The notes under the pieces: generated by a model | What the model was told of the DNA's origin: nothing | Seen by the model: only the letters and a program-made list of their open reading frames with translations | Database searches by the model: none | Origin: Diphasiastrum complanatum | Taxonomy: Eukaryota; Streptophyta; Lycopodiopsida; Lycopodiales; Lycopodiaceae | Length of the DNA: 64,000 nucleotides | Assembly (NCBI GenBank): GCA_029204225.1 | Contig: CM055112.1 | Span: forward strand, 21,890,578-21,954,577 | Reading direction: 5' to 3' | Translations under genes and position numbers: made by a program | Shown: positions 43,645-56,130 of the stretch, piece after piece | How positions within the stretch are numbered: position 1 is the stretch's first letter | How the letters are laid out: each line of letters begins with the position of its first letter

Positions 43645-46600
43645 CTAGAGTTCATATACCATACCCACTTGTAAGAGAAGTGCAGGTGGTATTCGTAGTG
43701 CTGCTATTGAAGATCTACAAGTGTTCTGCAAGAGGCTATAGAGTTTGTCAACTAATATCCCTTCAACCCAGCTAGTATTTTTTCCGGATATGAGAGTCAC
43801 TTTTCCAACAACATGCACTGCATCCTTTGAGCGGGCATGCTGGAGCTCAGCTATCTCCTTCTGGGTACTATTATTCTCTAACTGGGAGATCTTGGCAGTT
43901 GTGGGTTTTCGGTTTATCAGTTGGTCGTGTGCTAGCTGATCAGCAGCAAGCTGTTGTGGTAAAGGTTCATTATTGTCTGGATCTTCAATCGCAGTGATGT
44001 AATAAATAAGCTTCTCAATCACCTGATCCACAAATTCATTCCCTTCCAGATCTATGACATCCATGTAGCCATAGCGAGCCACACACCAGTAAATCCCTTC
44101 TATTCCTTTGCGTCCTACATAGATACGTTCGCTTGGCAAAACTGTAGTAACTGGGATGAACCGAATTTTTGTAACAACGACAATATGGTGGATTGAACCA
44201 ACAATCTTAATATATTGGCTGATAATAGGAGGAACTCCGTGAAGTAGTTCACTGTAAAAGAAACACATTCCTGGGGTACGCTTTGCTCCTGTGTTGGAAA
44301 TCTGAAAGGCTAATTCACCTGAACTTACTTTGTGCATTGCTTCTACTTGATACTTTTTCTGTCTTCCGCTATTCCAGATTAGCATGACCATCAAGAAAAA
44401 GGCAGATATGGCAAAAGGCACCCATCCACCTTGAGGCACTTTATTCAGCACCGATGTCATGTATACTCCCTCAATTGTAATGTAGGTGGTAAAGTAGAGG
44501 AGAATGAGAGGCCATGGTGTAGACCATATGACAAGCATGACTAAAGTTACCAGAAATGTAGTTATTATCATGACAAAGACAACAGCTACTCCTGCACCGA
44601 CAATTCGAAAGAAATTTTCATCAAATCGCATCATTTACAAATCGACATTCACTAGAAGTTGCCAAGAAAGACTGTAAAATTCATTCAGCAAATGAATGCT
44701 AATCAGGGAGTAATTACCAAACGCATTTCCAATCTGGGTTCCGTTTCTAAATCCGATTACAATTGCCAGACAAAGCACCATGAGGATATAGTTTATTTCC
44801 GGTGAGTAGACCTGTCCTTCTTGCTTCTTTGATGTGTGAATCAACTTTACCCGGGGAAAACATCCGTGGGCCATGGACTGCTTGATGATTGAAAACGTGG
44901 CAGATATAAGAGCTTGACTGGCAACAATAGCTGCCAATGTTGAGACAATGAACATTGGCCAGTAAACAAGATGTGGTATAGACTTGAAGTAGGCATCTGC
45001 TAGATTTTCTGGATGCTTGATAAGGTAAGCTGCTTCACCAGCATACGTAATGATAAGCGAAGGATAAACCATGGTTGAAAATGCAATCTGCAACCCAGGA
45101 GGATATTAGCTTGTAGATACCACTTCCGCGAAGCATCAGGTCGATTAATTATGAAATGTACTGATGAAATATCTCAATTGAAAACAACATCACATCTACA
45201 TTTTCTATGCGTTGTGAAAAATTACCTGAATTGCTCGTTTGTTGAAATGTCCAAGATCACAAAACATAGCCTCAGCTCCTGAAGATGTAAGACTGTGAGT
45301 GGCGTTACGGTTGGGACAAGGAAAAAGCAAAGGACATTTCGAAAGGGAAGCAGGCACCTACGAATGAACCAAATTGAAACCGACCTGTGATGCAGAGGAA
45401 AATCCCACCCAGATTGACCCAGCCATCTTTGTGGTTTCTTTGGAAATATTTGATGATATAATGAGGAGATAAAGCTTTGAATATCCCTGGGTAGTATCTG
45501 TGAATGTTGTATGCTCCTATCATGGGCGTTGAAACAAACCATGCTATCATAATCGGAGAAAAGAGAAAGCTGACTTTACTGGTGCCCCAACTTTGAAGCA
45601 AGAACAGGCCGACTAGGACTACGCTTGAAATAATGATGACCACAGCTGCACAGTGCATAAAATTCACAGCTCATTCAGGCCGTCATTTAACAAAATCAGA
45701 ACATGAGATTTAGCCCTTTCTTCTTCTGTAAGTGGTCAACAAAATCTCAAAATCCTTAAATGCGGTGAAAAGTTATAGAGATCCAAATGTGCTATTTCTC
45801 TTCGGTGTTGCAGGAGGCTACTCTCAATAAGGACGGTCAGTACTCACTCTGGCTTATAACTGATTCCTCTGATTTAATTCCACCAATGGCTGACAGCACT
45901 GCAAAAAATACTCAAGAGTTTAAGGTCCAGCCTTTAAGGTGAACTATATCAGAAATTTAATTTTAAGAGGATTCATATGGAATGAAAAGATGAATTGCGC
46001 ATGTACAACCATTTCAACCTCACATACAGAACCAATCTTATTTTTTCTTGGTCAAATCTCAAGAAGCTTATCTTATCCGAGTTACCTGAAATTGCAGGAG
46101 TCAGCACTCCATCTCCCATGACCATGCATGTGCCCATCATAACTACAAGGAGCAAAATGTTTTGAGCTACCTTGCTTGTTTCGAGAAATCGCTTGGTTTT
46201 TGATTGCAACGTTTGGGGTTTATCGTAGTGGGAGAGTTCCATGTCAGATTCCAGGCGGCTGTACCTTTGTCCGGAGGTCATACCAATATTGGCGTGTCTA
46301 CATAATTTGGAGTACAAAGCAAACGTACCTCCTGTTGGACAAAAAATCATACCACCAAAGAGTTTTCAGTCTGCAAAAGATTGACGGGTTTCCCATTGAA
46401 GAAATCCACAAAGCTTTAAATTGTCAATCGTTGTAAAAAGGAAAAGCAATCAATTCGTCATGCTTGAAGAGTTTACCTTCTCCGTGATCATCTGCCTGAA
46501 GCACAATAAATATATATTTGAGAAGACCCATAAGTGTCAGAGTCCAGAAGATGATGCTTAGAACTCCCAGGAAATCCTCTTCTTGAGGTGAGTTGATGCT

Positions 46601-47231
46601 GACGGTAGGGAAAACGTACAATGGAGAAGTTCCGAGGTCTCCATATACAACTCCCAGGGTCTGGTAAGCTAGCACCAAATTTTCCCATGTTCCATAGTTC
46701 TGTACAACATGCTTTAAATTCAGGATATGTAATTTGCATAAGCTGTTTATTCTTTATTGACACATATAAAGTTCACTCTATCTATATAAAATTCAGGATA
46801 TGTAATTTGTATAAGCTGTTTACCCTTTATTGACGCATATAAAGTTCACTCTATCTAATCTGCACTTCCTACTATTACTGCTTCGCATGTAAGCTGCAAA
46901 CTTCAGGAGCAGATACTAGCAAATCTGTAGAGAATTTAGCATTGATTTTTACTTCTGCTGACCCTCAACTAGTGGAGATCAGCACTACATATACCTTGTG
47001 TTCTTTGAAAACTGGAGCGGTCGCTTCCCTCTTAATGGATAGAGACCTTCTTCCATAATTTGAATTTGGATCTACCCTGGGAAGCTCCGATTCATGCTCT
47101 TGAAATTCTTGGTGGGTAGACATCCTGGTTGCTAGTGTACTCTCAGCTGCACTCATTGTAGAAATTCCCAAAACATTATCATCAAGAGATTTGAATCCAA
47201 CCTCAACGTCATCCTGTATATTATCCTCCAT
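43645..47231 (-). CDS. HAK: HAK/KUP/KT-family potassium transporter, 8 coding exons (795 aa)
   Basis: Coding exons (minus strand): 47231-46995, 46699-46477, 46331-46086, 45898-45848, 45645-45385, 45278-45226, 45087-44718, 44591-43645. Every intron is GT-AG with matching phase, and the total is 2388 nt. The product is a multi-pass membrane K+ uptake protein working as a K+/H+ symporter in the plasma membrane or tonoplast. [15 protein letters not shown] (GDLGTSP at 99-105) is the family signature near the first membrane helix. [52 protein letters not shown] and [18 protein letters not shown] follow in family order. The cytosolic C-terminal domain has [17 protein letters not shown] and ends VGMVYEL. 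The first exon is an acidic N-terminus. MEDNIQDD at 47231 is chosen. An in-frame Met at 47375 would add 48 residues and is less likely. Length is normal for the family. Confidence 0.95.
46716..46860. repeat. 73-bp tandem duplication in intron 1 of the potassium transporter
   Basis: Two copies starting at 46716 and 46789, both containing AATTCAGGATATGTAATTTG and TTCACTCTATCTA, with four or five differences. They fill half of the 295-bp intron and reach to within 20 bp of its acceptor side. Confidence 0.85.
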
Positions 47232-47882
47232 TGCAGCTTCTCTGGCTTCTCTAGTCTTTGATAATTCACTTCTCACATGTGACAGAATTGTGTGGTGAGA
47301 GCAAACACCAGCAAGGAGCATCCAATTGTCCTTGATCCTAAAAGAGTAGTCTGGGATTACTTTGCTACAACCCACAAAGGTTTTATATACTTATGACTGG
47401 CCATACTAGGTGCAGTCAGCTTTGAGCTCTTAGAAACACGATCTGACACGATCTGATTCTAGTATAGGAAGTTTTGTTTGACCTTTTATAGTATTTGTGA
47501 ACCATCATTTGCATAAAAAATCTTGTTTGTTGTGGGGGAGCAACACATATATAAGTCTTGTGAGCACCTTACCATACTACCTCCCAAATGAACCTGCACA
47601 CTCCCTCCCACTCTCACCTTCTCAATTGACCCTGGTTACATATTACCTAGTGCTGGTTTATGGACCTTTCTACTTGGCTTCTCTACAACAACCTTGGCTT
47701 GGAGCCATCGCCGTATCAGATTGGCACATTGTACGATGCCATGTTGTATTTGGAACTTTTTATAAGCGTTCCGATTTTGCCACATTTTTATGATTAATGA
47801 ATGACATGAGTCCAAGTGGCAAACAGTCGCCATAAACTCGAGTGATCAAGGCATAAAATTTTGTGTGTCATCAAGACCCAAC
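47232..47882. other. Upstream region of the potassium transporter gene
   Basis: Promoter and 5' leader region for the minus-strand transporter. No convincing TATA box was singled out. Plus-strand frames here have no domain. Confidence 0.35.
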
Positions 47883-48003
47883 CAGTGCTCGCGAAAAATC
47901 ATTTTTCTAACCTACAAAACCTATCACTTTTAAAATTTGTAGGTTTGTTTCAAAGTCGGGCTAAAAAAACCTACCGGTCCTAGTTTTAACACTTTTTCAG
48001 TGC

Positions 48004-48064
<61 letters not shown>

Positions 48065-48336
48065 CTGAAGTGGTCGTTGAAGGGCCGTGAGCCGCTGTAG
48101 GCTGTAGGCTGCTGAAGGTTGAAGGCTGCATTGAGGCCCCATGCTTAGTTGTAGCTTTGTAGACCTAATGCCCTTTTTCAGCAAATTAAAAACTACAAGT
48201 TTTTTCGCAGTAGGTTAAAAAAGTATTAGCCCTTTAAATTAGTGGGCTTCAAGAACCTACAACTATAAATTTAGTAGGTGAATATATAATTTTAAAAAGG
48301 AGCTTGTAAGCCTTTGTAGTTTTTTCGCGAGCAGTG
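47883..48336. mobile_element. MITE-like element with 16-bp terminal inverted repeats
   Basis: The left end CAGTGCTCGCGAAAAA (47883-47898) and the right end (48321-48336) are inverted copies with one mismatch. Inside, GTAGGTT or its complement AACCTAC recurs near both ends, the subterminal-repeat pattern of hAT- or CACTA-type non-autonomous DNA transposons. A GA array (about 48007-48062) sits in the middle. No coding capacity. Flanks share only CAAC, so a target duplication is not established. Confidence 0.65.
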
Positions 48337-50199
48337 ACTTCAACATCATCTTTGAAGGGATTTCATTTTTTGAAAAATGGTGCCACCTAAAAACCTTAAG
48401 AATGCATCCAACTACTAAAGGTTGTAGTAAGTGTAATAGCCTCCTCAAAAAAATTAACACATTAATTAAACTATTTTTATTTGCTAGAAATGTACCTATT
48501 TTTAAAAAAATTAAAGACTTAGTATCCAACTATTTTCTTGGGCCTTAACTTGTTGGCTTGCCTTAACAAGAAATTTCATAGAGAAGTGTGCTACAATTTA
48601 CCTATACTTTGACTACTTATATGTAACTTTTATCAAGAATTGTGCTAAAAGTAGACCATTCACAAGATAGGACTTCCCAATTTTAAAAAAAATTCTCGCA
48701 AGATAGGACATCACAATTTCAAAAAAATTTGTGGCTTATTATATTATTGTGATGAGCTACATGAGTCCTATGTATTCCAAAAGGTTTAGAATCCTACATA
48801 TATTTACTAGTCATAAAATTTCCTACAAAAGTGAAGAAACCTTCAAAATATCTATAAAACCAATTCCATTCTTGGAGTATGCTTTGCTTGCTTGGACCGA
48901 GCATCACCCCGCCGGTTTATCTACTCTTTCTTGGAATATGTATGTGAATCTGGTGGTCTTATACTACACTCTAAGCTTTTGTTTTGAAAGCTGTGTATAC
49001 ACGTCTTTTGAAAAGGTAAAATTTTAGAAAAAAAACTTTTATAACAACACGTGATGTTCAATTTGAAGTTGATTTTCTCACCCCCTTTATGCCCAAGTAT
49101 GTAAAGTGATGTTCAATTTGAAGTTTAGATTTTCTCACCCCCTTTATGCCCAAGTATGTAAGAGGCTAGGTACTCATCTCTAGCAAGAATATAACTTAAT
49201 CCAAGTATATAGGTGAGCAAATGATCGCTTTGTGTATGAAACAAATTTATCAAGTTGCTATGAGCAAATAGTAAGCAAATGGTATCGCTTTGTGTATGAA
49301 ACAAATTTATCAAGTTGCTATGAGCCTCTGTATACAAGGGTCAACACCCGATGTGGGTTGGCACTTTACCAATACATGGGTCAAAATCAAACATGAGCTA
49401 GTTTGGCCCAAACAATATCTAAACTAGGGGGGAAAATGGTGCCATGCACATGGTATCAACCTTATGCATACTCAAGGTAACAGTTATACATGTGAGTATT
49501 TTGTATGGTCCTCTTAATATGGACATAATTTTTGCAATGCATTCTCCTTCTTTTGGGTACATTTCCATGTGTATTCAAAGGCTTGCAAAATGGAGGCAAT
49601 GTTCTCTAGCGCCCCGCCTCCCCTTTTGTGTTTTGTTTTTTGTTGCTTGCATATTTCAAAGTAGGAGTTGCAATTATTCTTATGCATATTAATGGTTGGA
49701 GGCCTCGACAATTGGTGAGTAGATATTCTACGAGTTTAATGAGTTTGATTTATACCACTTGCCCAAGTTAGATGCAAGGCTAATGGTTATCATCGAAGCA
49801 TTTGGATTGAATAACAAAGTGACTATCCAACAACATGACAAAATTTTAAGGCCAACATAGCCGGATGCAATCATATAATATGATCCTATAAGGAATTGGA
49901 TAGATCATCCAATTTGTCATGATGTCAAAGAAGCAGACAAAAGAGGATATTGCGATTTGGTTGTCAAAAAAACAATATGGTGTTTCATCCATCTCTTCTC
50001 GGCCATCTTTTCTTCTTTATGGAAAAGCAAGTTGCAGACTAAAGCTATTAGATGGGTTCAATTCAAACAACCTTGGATCTACAACTATGGAGCAAGTTGT
50101 TGGACATGACCTCTTCGTCAGAACTACTTTAATGGAGCATTCAAGTTCATCGAATGAGCATCTTCATTTTTTCGGACAAAAATGTTTAAGTAGGTGGAG
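48337..50199. other. Spacer with short tandem duplications
   Basis: No gene recognised. 49051-49160 holds two copies of a roughly 55-bp unit (GTGATGTTCAATTTGAAG), and 49215-49325 two copies of a roughly 60-bp unit (TCGCTTTGTGTATGAAAC). A plus frame at 49919-50215 has no known domain and ends at text resembling a retroelement 3' end. Confidence 0.45.
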
Positions 50200-50660
50200 T
50201 GTCATGTACTTCTAGTACATCACCAATGCTATAAAATATCCAATGTAAGCTTTGTAGGCCCAAAAGGAGCTATTAGCCTTAAGAACAAGGCAATTTCCTC
50301 TTTAGGCCTTCCAAAGTAATTAAATAAGGATAATAGGCCAATAAGGATCCAATGTACACTAAATAAGGTTTAACAAGATAGTTATGTTTAGTTAAGTTAG
50401 GGTCTCTTGTCTATAAGTAGACAAGAGACCTCACTTTTGGGATCTTTTGGTTATTTGCAAAAGAGAGCTCTAAACTTCATCTTGTGAATGTGAGCCTTGT
50501 TATTTCCATTGCTAGGTCTCTCATGTGCCTAATCTACATGAATTTATGCTCAATTGATTGTTTTGAGCTCATTTACTTCCATTGTAATTGCTATTAGCTT
50601 GATTTGGCACGTGACGATTTGGAGGAAGATAAGAGAAAAAAATGCTTAACCACCGTTGTA
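50200..50660 (+). repeat. Possible LTR with a perfect 13-bp hairpin
   Basis: A purine-rich GTAGGTGGAG is followed by TGTCATGTAC at 50200, as at a PPT-LTR junction. A perfect inverted repeat at 50401-50430 (13-bp stem GGTCTCTTGTCTA, loop TAAG) includes a TATA-like CTATAAG in its centre. No second LTR or PBS was found, so LTR status is tentative. The hairpin itself is certain. Confidence 0.35.
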
Positions 50661-50739
50661 GTCGATATTCGAGATCTGAGAAAATCCTCGCGCTACTAGT
50701 CGAGCCTTCCTTCAATCGATACTCCTGTCAGCTTTGTAC

Positions 50740-53400
50740 TTGATCTCAAGTTCCCATTTATAATCAATAAGATTGTTGTTGACAGGTAATTTGAATAATG
50801 ACCATGTCTAATTTTTTATCAGAGAGAAATACTCTTTGTCCATCGCCTCTTTCCAGATATTGGAGTCTGGTTGGATGAGTGCCTCTTCGACTATAGTTGG
50901 TTCTTGAAAAGTAGACTCATGAATATACCTCGTGGGTTGTGTGCACACTCAGTTCGATCTTCTAATTGGAGGTGGTGTGATTGATCTTTGCTTTTGTTGC
51001 TCCTGAGCAACAGAAACGTCTTCTTTTGATTTGTTGTCAAATAGTTGTTCGAATGTCAGCATGATCGGACCTGAGGCTTGAATTGTCATCTCAATGGCAA
51101 GAGCTTCTGATGGTTTGCATGAAACTTTGCCCTTGTTTTTGAAGTCGATGAAATGATCCTCGATAAAGACTGTATCCTTCTTGAAAAGGATATGATGGGT
51201 ATCGAGGTCGTACAACTTGTAAGTTATCTGAAGAAGTGTAGCCAATGAGGATGGATTTGAGACTTTGGAAGTTCAATTTTCTCCTTGTCTCCTTCAAGAT
51301 CTGTGCATAGGCAATACATCCGAACACTCATAGATTCTTCACTGAAGGCTTAGATCATGTCCAAACCTCATAAGGTGTCTTACCTGAGAGGGCCTTAGTT
51401 TTTTAAGCTGCAGTGGAGATAGCTGCAGCCCAGAAACGCTTCGGCAATGATGTGTGAGCCAGCATGCAGTTGGATTATTGGACCAGGGTACGATTCTTCC
51501 TCTCAACTAATCAACTAGACTGAGGCGAATAGGGAGCTATGAATTGTTGTGTGATGCCTTGGCTAAGGCAATACTTCTTGAATTCATCAGAGATGTACTC
51601 TCCACCGTTGTCACATCTCAGTGCTTTGATCTTCTTGTCAGTGTCCTTCTCTACACGTTCCTTGAAGGCTTTAAAGAGGTTGGATGATTCGACTAGAGTA
51701 TGATTTTTCCGCTCATCTAATCCATTAGACTAAAGTCTTTGAAGAGATTGAATGCCTCTAATTTCTTCTTGATAAAATACGCTATTGTCCTTATAGAAAA
51801 TTCATCAATAAAAGTAATAAAATACTTTACATCTTTCAAATATGAAGGATTTTGCATTGGGCCACATATTTCTGAATGTACAATATCTAACAGATTTGTG
51901 CCTACATGCTAGTGACTTGATCTAAAGGGCTTCCTAGCCTGTTTTCTAGTTATACAATCTTGACAAGTAGGTAGCTCGACTTTACCATCTGGATAGTCGA
52001 GTGGACTATTTAGACATGTTTGATGTAGAAGCATAATTTAAATGACCAAGTCTATAATGCCAAAGTAAACTTTTATTGATTTGAACAGAAGTACTAAGAG
52101 TTTAATTAGAGGCGAAATAGCAATGGCTTAATTCGTACAAGTATCCATGTCGCTTTCTGAGTATCTTGCTTGTCCTATCGATTACTTCACACTGATCTGA
52201 TTCAAATTCTACTTTTTGTCCTAAATATATAATTATGTTGACAGAGAGCATATTTGTAGAAAAGATTTGATACATGAAGAACATTAGAGAATAGTTTGAA
52301 TCGATCATTTGCAAAGTGCAATCTCATAGTGCCTTCACCTTCGATAGCACTATTGTCGCCCAAATGAACATACTTCTTGGTACTGTAAGATGTATAGGAT
52401 TTGAAACAACCAATATGGCTGGTCATGGTTGAGTGGCTCCGGAATCGAGAAACCAAGAATTGTTGTCTATGTTTCCTAATGGTTTCTCAGGGATGCATTG
52501 TGACCCGCTTCTTGATTGGGTTGAGGTGCTTCTGTAGGTGTATTCTCTATCTAATTTGATTGCCCTTTGTTGTTCTGGGCTTGTAGTATGCGGCGATCTT
52601 CTTCATTTGCAGTATCTGTAGAACAAATTTTTCTTAGTTAGCGAATTCGACTGCTCTAAACTTTGTGTCAATTTTTTATTCAACTTCACTTATTTTGAGC
52701 CTTTTTTTCTTCTACTTACTTGAGCTCTTGTTTGTGTATAGGGCGTGAGAGTCGATTGTCGAGGAGCTGGAGCGAGTATTTTCCTACAACAATATCATGA
52801 TGACTCTTGATAGAGTCAATTTTGGGTGTGTCATGATGACCATCACCCAGTTGTCGTATGAACTTGACAAGCTTGAAAGTAGTGTCATTTTTGCATCTTG
52901 ATCGTCTATGGATGATTTGACAACGACCATTTGGTGCAGTAGGTTCTTGAACTAGTTGATGTGATTTAGTAGTGAATCATTATTCGTCATCTTGACAAAG
53001 AAGAATCTTCTTCTGAGGTGTAGCTTAGAAGCTACGTCTCGCACATTGTATGGCGTGTTCAAGATGTCCCAAACTTCTTTTGAGGTTTGAGCTTCAGACA
53101 CATGGCATATTTGCGTGTCTGATGTGTTGAGGATGATTAGCGCAAAGGTCTTGCCATCCTTTAGCTTCCATCATGAGATTGTTGCGTCGTCTTCTTTAGA
53201 TATATGAAATTTTTAAAGACTTTGTATTTTAGAAACAAGGCCCCAGGGGAGCATGTCATAGGGTTGGTTAGCACAAGAATCCCTATATTATATTTTAAAG
53301 GTTTTTCTTTAGATTGATCCATTGTCTCCAAGATTATGAATAATGTGGAAAGAGACCGGGTCAAAGGTGAAAAACCATGGGGTATGAGAAGTATCAAGAA
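50740..53400 (-). pseudogene. Degenerate copia element (gag to RT start)
   Basis: Minus-strand relic in the expected order. Gag N-terminus near 53320-53160 and gag text to about 52650. Protease NSWFLDSGAT near 52460-52440. Integrase core text from 52000 to 51300 (VKYFITFIDEFS near 51820, then DNGGEY-like and FGCIAYAQI near 51320). Linker at 51250-50900, RT start (IDYKWELEIKYKA) near 50750. Full of stops and frameshifts. RT body, RNase H and LTRs not found. Confidence 0.75.
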
Positions 53401-53989
53401 ATGACATCTTATTTACCAAAAAAGATTTCTACTTTTATGCTCTATAAATTTGGAGTAATAGACAAATGGTTGGAACTATATGAGCAAAGAGAAGAAACAA
53501 AGAGCCAAGAAAAGATATCATAACAATTGGCGACATTGTGGCCATGCTTCACCTTTCCATGACATTAACCCATTTGCTAATCAATGCACTTTTGAGTGGA
53601 CGCATAACACATTCAAAAATGCAAAGCTGAGAGAAACGTCATATATGACATAGAAAGGGAATTTGCAAGAGGATGTGATTGGAAGGTAGGTGTTTTAAAT
53701 TGATTTTATCATGTGACATGTTTTATTGTAGTTCTAGCAAAATCATTATGATATTTTTGCCATGACTATTTATTCTACAATTTGTGTTCCTAATATGTGA
53801 TAGAATCGAACCAATAGCACTATGTGGGTATATGGTCATCATCATCGTGTTGAATGAATCGATTTGAAATGATGCACGTATGACTATGGTGTAATGACAT
53901 CTTTCCACCAAAAGGGTCGAAGGAGTGCATGAGACCAAAAGCCCATTTTTGAAAAGATTCAATATGTAGGCACAACTCAAGAAATATAT
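53401..53989. other. Spacer between copia and CACTA-like relics
   Basis: No domain recognised. It may include upstream remains of the CACTA-like gene. Confidence 0.3.
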
Positions 53990-54600
53990 AAAGGTGTGGT
54001 TTGATAAAAATGGTTCATATTTTTTGTTTGACATGAAAGGGTTTTCAATCAACTATAGAGAATCAAACGCAACTATGACAAAAGATGTCAATGGATTTTT
54101 TGTTGTTGAATTAACCAAGATGTTAAGCATGGATTTTTCAAACACATTGGTATTTAAACCCCATCATTGTGAGCAAGTATAATTCCATTGCTATCTAGCT
54201 TATAACTTTTTTAATTCTTCAATTATTATTAATTCTTCGAATGAGTATATAGTTTGTTGAATATGTAGGTAGTGTTTTTTCAACAGGACCAATTAAAGAA
54301 CAATTGGTGGTATGTTATTCAAATTAAGCCACACTCAAGGCACATATTTAAAAATGCATACATGAAGAATGACATGGAAGAAATGAACAACTTTAGCAAA
54401 TCTAACCAAGATATAAGTTATAGCTTCAACTAAATTGGAAAATTTTGCAAATGAAGAAGATAGTACCAATTATTTTAGTGAAGACGATGAGGTAACTAGG
54501 TCTAAATATTTTAGTCGTGATGGAATCCATCTACGTGGAGATGAATTGAAAAATGTATTGGTTGATGAATTTGAATAATATGATGATATCTAATTAATTT
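53990..54600 (+). pseudogene. CACTA-transposon-associated (DUF4216-like) relic
   Basis: The plus frames read VWFDKNGSYFLF, then FSNTLVFKPHHCEQV to about 54179. After a gap with stops they resume with VFFQQDQLKNNWWYVIQIKPHSRHIF near 54270-54350. The order, a WFD start and VFYxxDxxxxxWxVVxxxKPR-like end, matches DUF4216 found beside transposases in plant CACTA elements. The gap 54180-54268 begins GTATAA and ends TAG, so it may be an intron. No transposase domain or terminal repeats seen. Confidence 0.4.
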
Positions 54601-54959
54601 GACAATTAATTGATTTAGTACATTCTTGGATAAGTAGGTCTAATGCAAACAAGCTTTGATTTACCTCTTTGTTGATTTTTCTAATTGTATTTCATTATAT
54701 TATTTACAATTCCAGTGCCAAAAAAGACCCTATAAGGATTGTCATGTAGGCTACCTGAGTTGTAAACTCGGGCAACCAAGTATAATAAAACTAAAAAAAT
54801 TTAAACCATAAATGCCAAAAAAAGAGAGAATAAAGAGTACAGGAGACTTAACAAAATTCAAAATTAAAAAGGGGCGATGGTGCAATTTTTTTTTTTTAAA
54901 TCAATAATGTTTTAAATTGAAAAAAAAATTATTGATTTAAAAAAAAATTAACGGGAAAA

Positions 54960-54991
<32 letters not shown>

Positions 54992-55861
54992 TGGCACACC
55001 CTCTTGGAAGGGGACGCCACTCTTTTTTCCCTTCTTTCAATGTTTAGGATTAAATTTATTTTTCTCTTTTCTATATTAGATATTTGTTAAAAAACTTTTT
55101 GCCCCACTTTTTTGGGTAGGTTTCACGTTACGTAAAAGTACACATTACTATTGGTCTAGAAAAACCTCTAAAAGTTGAAAAAACATATTTACAAAGGGTT
55201 TTTTTAACATTAGAAGCTCCTCTAATGATTATATAGTTCTAATTTATAAACACTAAGTCAAAGTGTCTTGCATTTTATCGAGGTCTGGTCAATTCTATTC
55301 AACTTTCAGTCATCATGTGAAATAGTTCAGAAGATTGAAAGGATTGGTAAGCCAACAAATACAACACATTGGCCTTTAGCCCAATACTTCCCTTAGGACC
55401 TTAAAAAACATGGGAAATTGATTTTGTTAAAAGAAATACAAAGAGAAGATGTCTGCTCGTCATGGCAACTAACGAATGCACAAAAAGTGACACGGTTTCC
55501 TTGACAATGATAGTAGCACATAGTTGGCTTACGCATTGGTTTATGAAAAAAATCAAAAGAAATGTGCCTCCATATATAGAGAGCCACATACATGTCTTGA
55601 GCCTTGAGGGATAGATTAATCCCACAAATTAGTGCACATTTGAAAACATGTCTATATATTTCTGGCTTTGGAACATTCATTATGAATATATTTGATTGTG
55701 AGACATTTGTTGTTACCCTTGATAATGTGATTGCTCAAAAACCCTAGATATATGTTATGGATAAGGCTCTCAGCTATAATGCAAGGGGTAATGGGCCAAG
55801 GAAAGAGACTTGTATTTAATGGCCGCAGGGGGGGAAGGAGAAACTCGCTACTAGATCTGAT
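54601..55861. other. Spacer with a G30 run and an AT hairpin
   Basis: 54895-54908 (TTTAAATCAATAAT) and 54928-54941 are perfect inverted copies extended by T and A runs. A homopolymer of 30 G follows at 54960-54989. No gene recognised. Confidence 0.6.
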
Positions 55862-56130
55862 CTGCTTCTTCAGGGAGATCCTGGATCAAACCAACAATCT
55901 ACATTCAAAGGGACTTTAGATTATATGATCATTGCTCATAGTTTTGTAATCTTCTGCTTCTTCAGGGAGATCCTGGATCAAACCAACAATCTACATTCAA
56001 AAGGACGTCAAATTATATGCTCATTGCTCATAGTTTTGTAGGCTTGAAGAGTTGGGCAGCTACATTCAAAAGGACGTTAAATTATATGCTCATTGCTCAT
56101 AGTTTTGTAGTCTTGAAGAGTTGGGCAGCT
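55862..56130. repeat. Tandem duplications at the tail of the AAA-ATPase fragment
   Basis: A 92-bp unit begins at 55862 and 55954 (CTGCTTCTTCAGGGAGATCC), and an overlapping 69-bp unit containing ACATTCAAAAGGACGT begins at about 55993 and 56062. The minus-strand coding tail of the ATPase relic (last codons near 56077-56130) lies in the last unit, so the gene's 3' end was duplicated two or three times. Confidence 0.85.
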
